Shown here one piece after another: positions 51,864 through 60,104 of a stretch of 64,000 nt of DNA; the first letter of the stretch is position 1, and each line of letters opens with the position of its first letter. The notes below the pieces were generated by a model that saw nothing but the letters and a program-made list of their open reading frames with translations, was not told the DNA's origin and made no database searches. Location: NCBI GenBank assembly GCA_902364645.1, contig CABJEP010000006.1, positions 62,350 to 126,349 on the forward strand, written 5' to 3'. A program made the position numbers and the translations under genes. This stretch comes from Coriobacteriaceae bacterium (lineage in GTDB: Bacteria; Actinomycetota; Coriobacteriia; Coriobacteriales; Coriobacteriaceae).

Positions 51864-52610
51864 CTAGAACAGGAAGCCGATGGCGATGAGGGCGATGCTG
51901 ACGATGAGCACGGCGATGTCCAGGACCTTGATGGGGTAGCGCTTGTACGAGCTGGCGCGTGTACGCAGATAGAAGCCGCGCTGTTCTGCCGCCAAGGCTG
52001 TGGCATCGGTCTTGCCCACGCTCGAGATGAGCAGTGGCACGCACAGTGGCAGCATGAGCTTAAGCTTCTTGATGGGGTTCTTGGTGTCGTACTCGACGCC
52101 GCGTGCGGTCTGCGCTTCCATGATGGCGTTCATCTCCTGACCAAACACCGGCACAAAGCGTAGCGCCGTGGTAAAGGTGAAGGCATAGCGATACGGCACG
52201 TGCAGCACCTCGACGCAGGCGTTGGCGAGGTCGTTGAGCTTGGTCACCATAAGCATGAGGATGAGCGGTAACGCCACGCCCAACAGGCGTAGGCAGGCCT
52301 TCGATCCGGTAATGAGGCCCGTGTCGGTGATAAAGCCCCACACTATGTTGCCGTCGCGCATAAAGGCCAGCTGGAGCACCAGCATGATAAGCGCGAGCGG
52401 AATCAGCAGCTTGAGTAGCGAGAGCAGACGGTCGACGACACCGGCATAGGCGCCCAGTGCGAGGGTGAGTGCCAAAAAGCCCAACAGCGCCACGTAGGTG
52501 TCGGACAGGAAGATGCCGATGATGATGGCGGCGGCAAGGCCCAGTTTGACGACCGGGTTCAAGCGGTGCAGCAGTGTGTCGCCCGGCATATAGTCGATGA
52601 CGTTAACCAC
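51864..52610 (-). CDS. ecfT: ECF transporter transmembrane (T) component
   Basis: 248 residues with about five to six membrane spans. The coupling motifs are FTTALRFVPVFGQEMNAIME and TALAAEQRGFYLRTRAS (the A-R-G signatures that contact the ATPases). Starts GTG 52610, overlapping the ATPase gene by eight bases, so coupled. It works with the double ATPase and an S component to import a small molecule, here probably tryptophan from the leader-peptide evidence. Confidence 0.9.
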   Translation of the reverse strand: MVNVIDYMPGDTLLHRLNPVVKLGLAAAIIIGIFLSDTYVALLGFLALTLALGAYAGVVDRLLSLLKLLIPLALIMLVLQLAFMRDGNIVWGFITDTGLITGSKACLRLLGVALPLILMLMVTKLNDLANACVEVLHVPYRYAFTFTTALRFVPVFGQEMNAIMEAQTARGVEYDTKNPIKKLKLMLPLCVPLLISSVGKTDATALAAEQRGFYLRTRASSYKRYPIKVLDIAVLIVSIALIAIGFLF

Positions 52611-54354
52611 GGTGGACCATCTCCTCGGTAATGCGAACGATATCGGTGACCTCGCTCACCTGTGCAAAGACGGGAGAGACGGAGGATGCCAGACGGCGCG
52701 AGAGTTCAATAACCTGGGGAGGCTCCACGTAGGCACGCCGCATGAGATCGATGTTCGAGAATAGCTCGTGCGTGCGGCCGCGGTCGAGGATGTGACCGTC
52801 GGCCATTACTACGATACGCTCGGCAAAGTCGGAAACAACTTCCATATCGTGGCAGACCATAATCACGGCGCAACCGCGCTCGGCCATGGTGCGCACTGTT
52901 TCCATGACGGTCATGCACTCGCGGTAATCAAGGCCGCTCGTGGGCTCGTCGAGCACGACGATCTTGGGCTCAACCACTACGACGGAGGCAAGCGCCACCA
53001 TTTGTCGCTGGCCGCGCGAAAGCGAGAAAGGTGCCTCATCGGCAGGCAGGCCAAAGCGGTCGATAACAAGTTGAGCACGACGCAGAGCCTCGGCACGGTC
53101 GATGCCGGCAAGCTCCAGGCCAAAAGCGACCTCGTCGAGTACGGTATCCTTACAGATCTGGCGGTCGGGGTTTTGGAAGAGCGTTGCGACCTCGCGGGCA
53201 ATGCGGCTCGTGGGGACCGCGGCGGTATCCAGCCCCGTAACGCGCGCGCTGCCCGAGGCGGGCTTAAGCAGGCCTGTGAGCAGCTTGGTGAGCGTGGTCT
53301 TGCCGGCACCGTTCTGGCCGACGATGCCCACGAGCTCGCCGGGATAGAGGGTCAGGTTGAGGTCGTGGACGGCGGCGCCGCCATTGGGATAGGCAAACTC
53401 AACATGGTCGAAGGTGAGCACGGGCTCGGCGTCCTTGGCGTGCGGGCGCAACGACGGTGCGTGCGGTGAGCCGGCGGGTGCCTGAATGTCGCTGCTTGCG
53501 TGTGCGGGGTCGACGATGCCCGAAATCAGGCGCTCGGCCTCATCGACATCCAAGCAAGGGGTACCGCTTACCAGGCCATCGGCCTCGAGGCTATTGAAGA
53601 TACGCGTGACGCGAGGGCAGTCGACGCCGATGGCACGGAGCTCGTCGGTATGCGCGAAGACCTCGTGTGGCTCGCCCTGCAGCGCGATTTCGCCATGGTT
53701 GAGCACGAGCACGCGGTTGCAGTACTCCGAGAGTAGGGCGACCTTTTGCTCAACGACGACGATGGTGATTCCAAGCGCGCGGTTTGCCTCACGCAGCGTC
53801 TCGAAGACCAACGTGGAGCTGGCGGGGTCGAGTGCCGCGGTGGGCTCGTCGAGAACCAAGACGCGCGGACGCATGGCGAGGATGGCAGCGATGGCCACCT
53901 TTTGCTTCTGTCCGCCCGAGAGGGTGGCGATCTCGCGGTCACGCAGGTCGCTGATGCCGACGGTCTCGAGCGTTTCACTCACGCGCCGCTCGATCTGGTC
54001 GTGGGGAACGCCAAAGTTCTCGAGGCCAAAGAGCATCTCGTCCTCGACGACCGAAGCGACCATCTGCGTGTCGATATCCTGCAGCACACTGCCGACGATT
54101 TGCGACACGTCGGTGAGCGAGGCTTCGCAGGTGTCGTGGCCCTCTACCATGACGGCCCCAAAGAACGTGCCGGTGTAGTGGTGGGGCACGGCACCCGACA
54201 GGCAGGCGGCAAGCGTGGACTTGCCGGCGCCCGAGGGCCCGATGATGCCGATGAAATCTCCCTTGTTCACGCTGAGCGAGATGTGGCTGAGCGCCCGCTC
54301 GGTCTGCGTGCCATAGGAGAACGAGACATCGTCGACGTTGATGATCGTTTCCAT
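52603..54354 (-). CDS. ECF transporter ATPase with two fused ABC domains
   Basis: 583 residues. First domain: GPSGAGKST, LSGGQKQKVAI, VLVLDEPTAALDP. Second domain from about residue 315: GQNGAGKTT, LSRGQRQMVAL (Arg for Gly in the signature), IVVLDEPTSGLD. A linker rich in Pro, Ala and His joins them. Fused A/A' ATPases are common in actinobacterial ECF systems. The ATG at 54354 has GAAAGG upstream. Operon order: S component, ATPase, T component. Confidence 0.93.
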   Translation of the reverse strand: METIINVDDVSFSYGTQTERALSHISLSVNKGDFIGIIGPSGAGKSTLAACLSGAVPHHYTGTFFGAVMVEGHDTCEASLTDVSQIVGSVLQDIDTQMVASVVEDEMLFGLENFGVPHDQIERRVSETLETVGISDLRDREIATLSGGQKQKVAIAAILAMRPRVLVLDEPTAALDPASSTLVFETLREANRALGITIVVVEQKVALLSEYCNRVLVLNHGEIALQGEPHEVFAHTDELRAIGVDCPRVTRIFNSLEADGLVSGTPCLDVDEAERLISGIVDPAHASSDIQAPAGSPHAPSLRPHAKDAEPVLTFDHVEFAYPNGGAAVHDLNLTLYPGELVGIVGQNGAGKTTLTKLLTGLLKPASGSARVTGLDTAAVPTSRIAREVATLFQNPDRQICKDTVLDEVAFGLELAGIDRAEALRRAQLVIDRFGLPADEAPFSLSRGQRQMVALASVVVVEPKIVVLDEPTSGLDYRECMTVMETVRTMAERGCAVIMVCHDMEVVSDFAERIVVMADGHILDRGRTHELFSNIDLMRRAYVEPPQVIELSRRLASSVSPVFAQVSEVTDIVRITEEMVHRG

Positions 54355-54372
54355 GGATACCTTTCATAGTCA

Positions 54373-54416
54373 TTGGGGACGTTCTTTAATGACTAGTCGT
54401 TTAAGAACGTCCCCAA
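54373..54416. repeat. 44-nt palindrome inside the ECF operon
   Basis: Arms TTGGGGACGTTCTTTAA (54373-54389) and TTTAAGAACGTCCCCAA (54400-54416) flank a centre TGACTAGTCG that is itself nearly palindromic. It resembles REP sequences linked to IS200-like (RAYT) transposases. It lies 19 bases before the ATPase start. Confidence 0.75.
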
Positions 54417-54459
54417 GAGTTAACTGTTTGGGACAGTCTTTGCCGGTGGAGCACGGAGA

Positions 54460-54560
54460 CGGCTTTACGAGGGGCCCCAGGTTGGCGCGAAAGAGGAGCG
54501 AAGCGTACTTGGGTACGCGAGCGACGAATGAACGCCAAGATGGGGTGGCTCGTAAAGCCG
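54460..54560. repeat. structured intergenic repeat, copy 3
   Basis: Outer arms CGGCTTTACGAG (54460-54471) and CTCGTAAAGCCG (54549-54560) are perfect. Inner arms GGGGCCCCAGGTTGGCGC and GCGCCAAGATGGGGT-like pair further. The apical core contains GAAAGAGGAGCGAAGCGTAC and GGGTACGCGAGCGACGA, as in the other copies. Closing stem GGCG / CGCC. It begins six bases after the S-component stop codon, between two genes of one operon. Confidence 0.8.
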
Positions 54561-54566
54561 AGCAGG

Positions 54567-55139
54567 TTAGTTGAGCTTCAGGGCCTTCTGAATGGGCAGG
54601 TAGAGGGCGCCGACCAGAATGGCGTTAAAGACGGCGGTCATGGCGACGACGGGCAACATAGCGGCGGCGAGCTCGCCGACCACGCCAAGCATGGCCATCT
54701 TGATAACCATGAAGATGACGCCGGAGACAAAGGTGGTCACGAAGGTAGCGACGATGGCGACGGCAGGCTTAACCTGACCGTTCTTGCCGGCGGCGTTGAC
54801 GATGCCGGCCATGAGCATGGCGGCGATGCCCTCGGCGGCAAAATCGACGAACGGCGAAGTGGTGGTGATCTGGATCACGGCAGCCGAGATGAGGCCAATG
54901 ACGAGCGCCTGGCCGATGTTGGGGCGAACGACCAGGATGGTGAGGCAGAAGGCTGAGATGATGAACTCGGGGCTGATCATGCCGCCCGAGATGCCCGAGA
55001 TTGCCTTGCCGACGGTGAAGTTGAGGATGAAGCCGGCGGCGAGCAGGATGGCGAGCAGGACGAGGGCGCGGACATCGAGTTTGCCGCGATCGGCGGTCTG
55101 GACGGTGCGGGGCTGGGTGGCGGTGGTGTTCTGAGACAT
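54567..55139 (-). CDS. ECF transporter S component, probable tryptophan-specific (TrpP-like)
   Basis: 190 residues, about five to six membrane spans. ATG 55139 has AAAGGA before it. The segment MISPEFIISAFCLTILVVRP, followed by NIGQALVIGLISAAVIQITT, resembles TrpP-type tryptophan transporters. The polar N-terminus (SQNTTATQPRTVQTADRGK) is cytoplasmic. Its mRNA leader encodes a peptide with three consecutive Trp codons and a terminator, so tryptophan is the likely substrate. Partner ATPase and T genes follow on the same strand. Confidence 0.82.
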   Translation of the reverse strand: MSQNTTATQPRTVQTADRGKLDVRALVLLAILLAAGFILNFTVGKAISGISGGMISPEFIISAFCLTILVVRPNIGQALVIGLISAAVIQITTTSPFVDFAAEGIAAMLMAGIVNAAGKNGQVKPAVAIVATFVTTFVSGVIFMVIKMAMLGVVGELAAAMLPVVAMTAVFNAILVGALYLPIQKALKLN

Positions 55140-55185
55140 GGTGAAAATCCTTTCGGAAGGGGATTGCAAGAGAAAAGCGGAGGCG

Positions 55186-55313
55186 CGTGATGCGAATGCG
55201 ATCGGGCTCGAGATAGAAAAAGGCCCCCGGTCGAAACCGGAGGCCTTCCAATCACCTAGAGCGCAAAAACAGGCGTGAGGGACTCACTGTCGACCGATCG
55301 TATTCGCATCACG
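55186..55313 (-). repeat. long-range inverted repeat around the trp attenuator
   Basis: CCGATCGTATTCGCATCACG (55294-55313) and CGTGATGCGAATGCGATCGG (55186-55205) are complementary at 19 of 20 positions. One arm lies in the leader peptide just after the Trp codons. The other lies beyond the terminator, about 47 bases before the S-component gene. Confidence 0.8.
55216..55246 (-). terminator. trp attenuator terminator
   Basis: On the minus strand GGCCTCCGGTTTCGACCGG followed by GGGCC and TTTTTC; the stem has about 10 pairs with a T/G offset. Located 38 bases after the leader peptide stop codon. Confidence 0.85.
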
Positions 55314-55352
55314 CCACCACCAGTTGTTGAGAGACTTCATCGTGTTCTTCAT
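55284..55352 (-). CDS. tryptophan leader peptide
   Basis: 22 codons from ATG 55352, with AAAGGAG upstream. The peptide is MKNTMKSLNNWWWRDANTIG plus RQ. Three consecutive Trp codons are the hallmark of ribosome-mediated trp attenuation. The segment GGCGTGA just after the Trp codons can pair with TCACGCC past the stop, giving the 1:2 helix; the terminator follows. An extended -10 TGCTATAGT lies at 55411-55416 on the minus strand. Confidence 0.85.
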   Translation of the reverse strand: MKNTMKSLNNWWWRDANTIGRQ

Positions 55353-55437
55353 GTTGGTGGCTCCTTTCGTGATGCCGTGGCGCGGTCGCACCTAGTTGCT
55401 GTTGCGCTGCACTATAGCACAGCGAAGTGTGTGCGGG

Positions 55438-55460
55438 GAAATCTTTTTTAAAAAGATTTC
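55438..55460 (-). terminator. AT-rich palindrome downstream of the C69 gene
   Basis: GAAATCTTTTTTAAAAAG continuing to ATTTC, an 11-bp stem without loop spacing, followed by GC-rich sequence. A possible weak terminator of the gene ending at 55539; also close to the trp leader promoter. Confidence 0.4.
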
Positions 55461-55538
55461 AGGCGGGTTTCCCGTCGGTCAAAAAGGCGGGTTAAGTGGG
55501 CGTGGTGACTCATGTGCCCCGCCCGCTCAGCTAAGACG

Positions 55539-57482
55539 TTACTCCTTATTGCGACGGTAGAGGAAGTAACCGCCCGCGGAGATGACGGCAACGCCAGCGA
55601 TGGCGAATGCAGCCACCATGCGGCCATCAAAACGATCGCCAGTGGTGGGCAGGCCGCCCTTGGTGTTCGTCTTGTTGGTGGTTACCGTGGTCGTGGTGTC
55701 CGACTTGCCGGGCTTCTCGGGCTTGGTGGTGGGCTGCTCGGGCTTAGCGGGCTGTTCGGGCTTAGCGGGCTGCTCGGGGGTACCGGGCTGTTCGGGAGTT
55801 CCGGGCTGATCCGGGGTCACCGGGTCGGTGGCAAGAGTGTCCTTGGCATAGGTGATGGACACCTTGAGGCCGTTGGTCTCAGTGTTCAGGTCGCTCGGGG
55901 TGAAGGGCGTGCTGAAATCCTCAGCCTTCAGATAAGCGCGCATCTCCTGGAGAAGGGCCTTGCACTTGACGTAGGTGTTCTCAGTGGCAGCCTTGCCGGC
56001 CTTGTTTGCCAGGGCGGTGCGGCCCTCAGTGGTGGTCTCGGCCTGCATAGCAGCATCGACCTCAAGGTTCTGCTCGATGAGCTCGTTCTGGAGAGCGTCG
56101 AGGTAGGCGCGAACGCCGGTGCCGAGCTGCTCGCGGTGCTCGTAGCAGAGGGAACTAATGTCCATGAGGACGTAGTTGATGGAGTTCTCGGGCTCCTCGT
56201 TGTTCACGATGTCCGTCTCTTCGCAGTGATCGTAGGAGACATCCTGATTGCTGAAGTAGGGGCTGACCTCGGTGAGCAGTGCAGAGTACAGAGGAATAGC
56301 GACGGAGTAGGCGGCGCGGGAGAGCATCTCCCACTGAATGGTCGCGATCTCGGGGTCCATGCCCTGACGGATCTGGAAGAGGTTGGTCTCGGTGCTTCTT
56401 TCGGTGCCGATGGCGTAGACACCGTCGGTGTTGGCGTTGAGGCCGGGGACATTTTCGCCGCGGTTGCCAAATGCACGGATCATCTCAAAGGTGTTCCAGT
56501 CGGACTTGCCGGGCTTGAAGAACAGGGGCTGGATCTCGCTGACCATGGCTCCGATTTGGTCGGGGCCTTTTTCCGGTTTAACCGTGACGATGTCGTAATC
56601 CGCACCCTTGGTCAACGGGGCCATGAAGTAATCGCGGCCCTGGACATAGCGAGTCCACTGATGAACGCCGGAATCGGCGACGCTTTTGCCATAGGTCTTG
56701 GCAACGTCGAACTTGCCGTCGGTGTACTCGGCGAAGCCATTTTTCTCGGGCATGGTCTGGATGCCCTCGGAGTGGAGGCAGTTCTCGTCGTCATCAAGGT
56801 TGACATCGTAATTGAGTCCGCCGATGTTGGGGTTGAGTGAGGCGACGTCATCGGCGAGCTTCATGGCGATCCACTGGTGGCCGGAAAGTGCGGCAAACAG
56901 CCAAGTCTCGTTGCTGTCGGCGATGATAATCTGATCGTTGCCGTTGGCGCCCTGCTCGTCGATGATCTTGCCGAGGAGCTCGACACCCTCACGTGCTTTG
57001 GCACTTTCGCCTAAGATAACGCTGCCGTAGCTATACTCGCCAATGCCAGTGTCGGTCAGGGGGTCTGCCTTGGCGGCTTTATCGTTCATGTTGGTGGTCA
57101 GCGTTGCGGAGCAGGACACGCCCTTCTCGTTGATGCCTGCCTCAGAGTAGGCATCATAGCGCCCGTGCCACTGCGAAGGATGATCGCGCACGTAGCTATA
57201 ACGATATGTAGTCTTGGTCGACCTGTATGAGAAGTCGGACTCGTCTGAGCCGTAGGTATACCCGGGGGCATGCGACGGCTCAATGCCAAAGTGCTTGAGG
57301 TAGCGCGGGCCAAAGTCCTCGGCGCGACCATAATATGTGTTGCCGTCGGCTGTTAGGTTTTTGCCCATGTACATCTGCGTGCAGGCGAGCGCAGATGTCG
57401 GCATGGACATGATGGTCGCAGCTCCAAAGGCGAGGCCTATGCCTAGCTTCTTGAGCGCGTTGACGGGGCGAGTTTTCCTCAT
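55539..57482 (-). CDS. C69 family dipeptidase, sortase-anchored
   Basis: 647 residues from ATG 57482 behind GGGAGG. Signal peptide precedes the N-terminal nucleophile cysteine in ALACTQMYMGKNLTADGNTY, followed by YGRAEDFGPRYLKHF and NEKGVSCSATLTTN, all typical of C69 (PepD-like) peptidases. The tail carries repeats of PGTPEQP and PAKPEQP, then LPTTGD, a hydrophobic span and RRNKE. This is a class A-type cell-wall sorting signal. Surface dipeptidase for peptide nutrition is expected. A GC hairpin (57499-57527) lies in its 5' leader. Confidence 0.93.
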   Translation of the reverse strand: MRKTRPVNALKKLGIGLAFGAATIMSMPTSALACTQMYMGKNLTADGNTYYGRAEDFGPRYLKHFGIEPSHAPGYTYGSDESDFSYRSTKTTYRYSYVRDHPSQWHGRYDAYSEAGINEKGVSCSATLTTNMNDKAAKADPLTDTGIGEYSYGSVILGESAKAREGVELLGKIIDEQGANGNDQIIIADSNETWLFAALSGHQWIAMKLADDVASLNPNIGGLNYDVNLDDDENCLHSEGIQTMPEKNGFAEYTDGKFDVAKTYGKSVADSGVHQWTRYVQGRDYFMAPLTKGADYDIVTVKPEKGPDQIGAMVSEIQPLFFKPGKSDWNTFEMIRAFGNRGENVPGLNANTDGVYAIGTERSTETNLFQIRQGMDPEIATIQWEMLSRAAYSVAIPLYSALLTEVSPYFSNQDVSYDHCEETDIVNNEEPENSINYVLMDISSLCYEHREQLGTGVRAYLDALQNELIEQNLEVDAAMQAETTTEGRTALANKAGKAATENTYVKCKALLQEMRAYLKAEDFSTPFTPSDLNTETNGLKVSITYAKDTLATDPVTPDQPGTPEQPGTPEQPAKPEQPAKPEQPTTKPEKPGKSDTTTTVTTNKTNTKGGLPTTGDRFDGRMVAAFAIAGVAVISAGGYFLYRRNKE

Positions 57483-57788
57483 TTTCCCTCCCAGCGTGCG
57501 AAAGCCCTCTGTCGCCAGAGGGCTTCAGCCAATAAAGACACCTCATTAGCGTAACGAACTGGAAACAATATTCATCTATGAAAGAAACTTACTCGATAAG
57601 CGTGATGAAATATGCGATGAACGGTTAATCGTACTCAGTTTGCAGCTTTACTTTAATAAAGACGCCCTGTAATTACTGTAGCCGAATAAAGTAGCTGGGA
57701 ATGCCCGAAATGAAAATCCCCCGCTGTTTGACGAATGCATAAACAGTGGGAGAGTCGATAACTGGATGAATATCATACCAATGTGGAT
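57483..57788. other. AT-richer intergenic region
   Basis: 306 bases between the C69 gene and the 30-residue gene on the same strand. It contains a stem AAGCCCTCT / AGAGGGCTT (57502-57523) in the C69 leader. Otherwise nothing convincing; a 3' extension reading NPHWYDIHPVIDSPTVYAF on the minus strand has no start of its own. Confidence 0.4.
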
Positions 57789-57881
57789 TTACTTCTTTCG
57801 GCGGTGAATCACGTTGATGGCGTAACCGACGAGCATGGCCAAGACGATGACAATAAAGCCGATCAGGGGATTGTCGTTCAT
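57789..57881 (-). CDS. 30-residue membrane peptide downstream of lipid kinase
   Basis: ATG 57881 with a strong AGGAGG-type site (TAGGAGGACCCT). Sequence MNDNPLIGFIVIVLAMLVGY followed by AINVIHRRKK: one membrane span with an outside acidic start and a basic inside tail. It begins nine bases after the kinase stop, so it is translated from the same mRNA. No family recognised; too short for standard callers. Could be a kinase partner, or a toxin-like peptide. Confidence 0.65.
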   Translation of the reverse strand: MNDNPLIGFIVIVLAMLVGYAINVIHRRKK

Positions 57882-57890
57882 AGGGTCCTC

Positions 57891-58808
57891 CTATTTTCCG
57901 AGCGGGGAGAATTCGTCGACGATGAGGTCGAGGCATTGCGGAAGCGCGCGGGCTCCAAAGACGCCCGAGTTGCTGGAGATAATCTCGCCATCGAACTGCA
58001 TGCCCAGTGACGGGGTGCAGGTGATCTTGGCTTCCTTGGTCTGGATGATCTTGAACTGTGGGCGCCCGAGTACCTTGCCGGCGGGGTCAAGCGCAGCGGT
58101 GATCACGGTAGGCAGCAGCTGCACGGTGCGCACGGGTTCGATGACCGCAATGTCGACCATGCCGTCGTTCATGCGGCAGTTGGGGAACAGGTTGATGTCG
58201 TTTTGGATGACCGAGGTGTTGCCGGCCATGCAGCAGATGCCATCGAGCTCCTCGACAATGCCGTCATGCTCGATGGTAAAGTGCGCCACCGTGGGGTTGG
58301 GCGTGGCGAGCGCGGAGAGGAAGTAGGCGATCTCGCCGATGTCGTTTTTGGTAGGGGCGGCCTTCATCATGATCTCGGCGTCGAAGCCCGAGCCGGCGAT
58401 GATGATAAAGCCGTGGCGCCTTTCGTTGCCGTTCTCGTCGAGCCAAAAGAGCTCGCCCATGTCCACTTTGACCGTGCGACCGGCACGGCAGGCCTTGGCA
58501 AGTGCCGCTGCCTCGGGGGCATTACCGATGTTGTTAAAGAACAGGCAGGCTGTGCCGGAGGGGAAGACGAGCGTGGGGACGCCGCATCCGCGCATTTGGT
58601 CGAGTACGTTGGAGACGGTGCCGTCGCCGCCCGAAATCACCACGCGATCAAACTCGCGCACGTCTGCCACGGCGTCTTCGGGTTCCATGCCATCGCCGAT
58701 AAAACGCATCACGACCTCGTCGCCGCCCTGCGCGAGGGCGTGCGTGAATGCGTAGATTTCATCTGAGCTGGGGCCCGATGCCGGGTTGTGGATGATAAGG
58801 CAGCGCAT
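57891..58808 (-). CDS. diacylglycerol/lipid kinase family protein (YegS/DgkB-like)
   Basis: 305 residues. The nucleotide-binding signature VVISGGDGTVSNVLDQM and the IHNPASG start mark the DAGK catalytic domain. VFPSGTACLFFNNIGN and MNDGMVDIAVIEP follow the family plan. It phosphorylates diacylglycerol or a related lipid at the membrane. The usual GTxNDxA motif is altered to GTACLFF, an oddity in this otherwise well-conserved loop. A 30-residue membrane peptide is encoded directly downstream. Confidence 0.88.
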   Translation of the reverse strand: MRCLIIHNPASGPSSDEIYAFTHALAQGGDEVVMRFIGDGMEPEDAVADVREFDRVVISGGDGTVSNVLDQMRGCGVPTLVFPSGTACLFFNNIGNAPEAAALAKACRAGRTVKVDMGELFWLDENGNERRHGFIIIAGSGFDAEIMMKAAPTKNDIGEIAYFLSALATPNPTVAHFTIEHDGIVEELDGICCMAGNTSVIQNDINLFPNCRMNDGMVDIAVIEPVRTVQLLPTVITAALDPAGKVLGRPQFKIIQTKEAKITCTPSLGMQFDGEIISSNSGVFGARALPQCLDLIVDEFSPLGK

Positions 58809-58906
58809 ACTTACGTTCCCGTTCTGTGACTAACCGAGTATAGTTGTAAGGCAATGCCGATATCCTACCCGTGTTTTTCGGGCCTAACCTTATTCGATGG
58901 GTTGAT

Positions 58907-60040
58907 ATGTACATTTCCACACATCAGGCTCTACTCGACTTTTGCCAGCGCGCCCGTGAGTTTGACGCGATTGCCGTCGATACCGAGTTTTTGCGCGAGC
59001 GCACGTTCCATCCGCGCCTGTGTTTGGTTCAGATTGCCACCCCTGCCGAGAGCGTTGCGGTCGACCCTCTGGTGATCGACGACCTGTCGCCGCTGGCCGA
59101 GCTTATGGCCGACGAGAGCGTGATCAAAGTCTTCCACGCCTGCTCGCAGGATATGGAGGTTATGCTCCATACCGTGGGCGTGCTGCCGCGTCCGATTTTT
59201 GACACGCAGGTGGCCGCCGCCTTTTTGGGCGAACGCCAGCAGATTTCCTACGGCGCGCTCGTGCAGACGTTTTGCGGCGTCTCGCTGCCCAAGACCGAGT
59301 CGCTGACCGACTGGTCGCGTCGCCCGCTGACCGACAAACAGATCGAGTACGCGATCGATGACGTCAAGTACCTGATCGTCGCCTATACCGAGATGATGAG
59401 CCGCCTGCGCGAGCTGGGCCGCGTGGACTGGGTGCTCGACGAGCTGCGCCCGCTGGCTGACGAGTCGCACTATCGCGCCGATCGCCACGAGGCGTTCCGT
59501 AAGGTCAAACGCATCAATTCGTGCAGCCGTCACCAGTTGGGCATCGCGCGCGAGCTCGCCGCCTGGCGCGAGGACCGCGCCGAGCGCCGCAACATCCCGC
59601 GCAAGTGGGTCATGTCCGACGATACGCTGCTGGCGCTCGTTAAGCGCAATCCCGTGCGCGTTGAGGAGTTCCGTAGCATTCGCGGTACCGACCAGTTGGG
59701 GGAGCGCGACGTGGACGGCGCGCTCATGGCCATCAAGCGCGGTGCGAGCTGCCCGCACGATCGCCTGCCGCTCATGGTGCGCGGGCATCGCCAGATCTCT
59801 CCGGAGCTGGAGAGCGTGACGGATCTCATGTACGCGCTCATCCGCCTGGTTGCCGAGCGCTCGGGGGTGGCGACCTCGGTCATTGCCTCGCGCGATGACC
59901 TGGCCGATTACATCGAGCATCCTGAGCAAAGCCCCCTGCGCGAAGGCTGGCGTTTTGAGCTTGTGGGTTCGCGCCTGGACGATCTGCTTTCCGGCAATAT
60001 GGGGCTGACGGTGAAGGACGGCAAAATTGAATTGCTATAA
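58907..60040 (+). CDS. rnd: ribonuclease D
   Basis: 377 residues. The DEDD exonuclease core is in AIAVDTEFLRERTFHPRLCL (Asp-Glu), VFHACSQDMEVMLH (Asp) and KQIEYAIDDVKYLI (Tyr, Asp). HRDC-type helical regions follow (RHQLGIARELAAWREDRAER and WVMSDDTLLALVKRNP). A 3'-5' exoribonuclease for tRNA and stable RNA maturation. Start ATG 58907 chosen for family length; the ribosome binding site (GATGGG) is weak. Confidence 0.92.
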   Translation: MYISTHQALLDFCQRAREFDAIAVDTEFLRERTFHPRLCLVQIATPAESVAVDPLVIDDLSPLAELMADESVIKVFHACSQDMEVMLHTVGVLPRPIFDTQVAAAFLGERQQISYGALVQTFCGVSLPKTESLTDWSRRPLTDKQIEYAIDDVKYLIVAYTEMMSRLRELGRVDWVLDELRPLADESHYRADRHEAFRKVKRINSCSRHQLGIARELAAWREDRAERRNIPRKWVMSDDTLLALVKRNPVRVEEFRSIRGTDQLGERDVDGALMAIKRGASCPHDRLPLMVRGHRQISPELESVTDLMYALIRLVAERSGVATSVIASRDDLADYIEHPEQSPLREGWRFELVGSRLDDLLSGNMGLTVKDGKIELL

Positions 60041-60104
60041 GGAAGCCTAGCCGCTTGAGTGGGTAGAATGCCTCCAACGTGTAACTCGATTCGGAGGAAT
60101 TCGC

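Noticed and set aside
55730..55830. Tandem short repeats that could suggest a CRISPR or satellite
   Set aside because: They are the in-frame PGTPEQP/PAKPEQP codon repeats of the wall-anchored dipeptidase; there are no spacers.
57673..57936. Minus-strand open frame of 87 codons including NPHWYDIHPVIDS
   Set aside because: Its 5' part overlaps the kinase end and the 30-residue gene in another frame; only the short 3' part looks protein-like and it has no start.
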